Assembly: GCF_021021435.1 (NCBI RefSeq) | Contig: NZ_JAINWI010000027.1 | Coordinates: 1-34,158, forward strand | Direction: 5' to 3' | From: Seohaeicola saemankumensis | GTDB taxonomy: Bacteria > Pseudomonadota > Alphaproteobacteria > Rhodobacterales > Rhodobacteraceae | Length of the DNA: 34,158 nucleotides | In this document: positions 34,129 through 34,158 of the stretch, in pieces | Numbering within the stretch: the first letter of the stretch is position 1 | Layout: every line of letters starts with the position of its first letter | Position numbers and translations under genes: made by a program | Notes under the pieces: model-generated | Databases searched by the model: none | What the model saw: only the letters and a program-made list of their open reading frames with translations | Told to the model about the DNA's origin: nothing

Positions 34129-34158
34129 AACACTCAAAGGATGAGCCCTATGACAAAG

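Noticed and set aside
1-34158. CRISPR arrays or complete insertion sequences
   Set aside because: No regularly spaced repeats and no transposase gene or terminal inverted repeats with target duplications were seen.

Overview
The window looks like a piece of an alphaproteobacterial chromosome, most likely a member of the Rhodobacteraceae. This rests on the right-hand backbone: the order murA, DUF2948, hisD, UPF0262, low-molecular-weight phosphatase, then infA-maf-RNase E/G-yacG-tRNA-Phe, with GC-rich codon use. To its left lies about 24 kb of mobile DNA abutting a tRNA-Thr gene.

Region by region. (1) 1-2494 is the end of another element: a truncated type II/IIG-like restriction-methylase N-terminus and a complete tyrosine recombinase, both on the minus strand. 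(2) About 2570-24580 reads as one integrative and mobilizable element (IME). From left to right it carries a relaxosome accessory protein and a relaxase; a HipA/HipB toxin-antitoxin pair with clear operator-like inverted repeats; small unknown genes; an ArdC-type antirestriction protein; a hairpin-rich gap; a 2161-codon STAND NTPase with an N-terminal Cap4/DUF4297-like nuclease (Avs-like, putatively anti-phage); an AT-rich stretch with orphan small genes, one apparently frameshifted in a homopolymer; an ankyrin protein and its coupled unknown partner; two small membrane proteins; a TraD/VirD4-like coupling ATPase; an unknown 188-residue protein; and a large serine recombinase interrupted by an in-frame amber codon. 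No mating-pore (virB/trb) genes are present, so transfer would need a helper. The recombinase stop codon lies inside the 3' end of tRNA-Thr, which fixes the right border. A degenerate tRNA-Thr 3'-end-like sequence sits at 2573-2606, just left of mobC. (3) 24771-33611 is ordinary chromosome: cell wall (murA), histidine biosynthesis (hisD), translation initiation (infA), nucleotide housekeeping (maf), RNA processing and gyrase inhibition (yacG). (4) 33705-34158 is tRNA-Phe followed by the start of another tyrosine recombinase that stops early.

How the genes work together: mobC, the relaxase and the coupling protein would process and export the element. ArdC would shield the incoming DNA from restriction. 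hipBA would stabilise the element or arrest the cell under stress. The giant STAND protein is the probable cargo, an intracellular phage sensor with its own nuclease. The nonsense codon in the serine recombinase suggests that this copy is, or is becoming, locked in place. The most interesting object is the giant STAND-nuclease gene together with the structured and AT-rich DNA around it.
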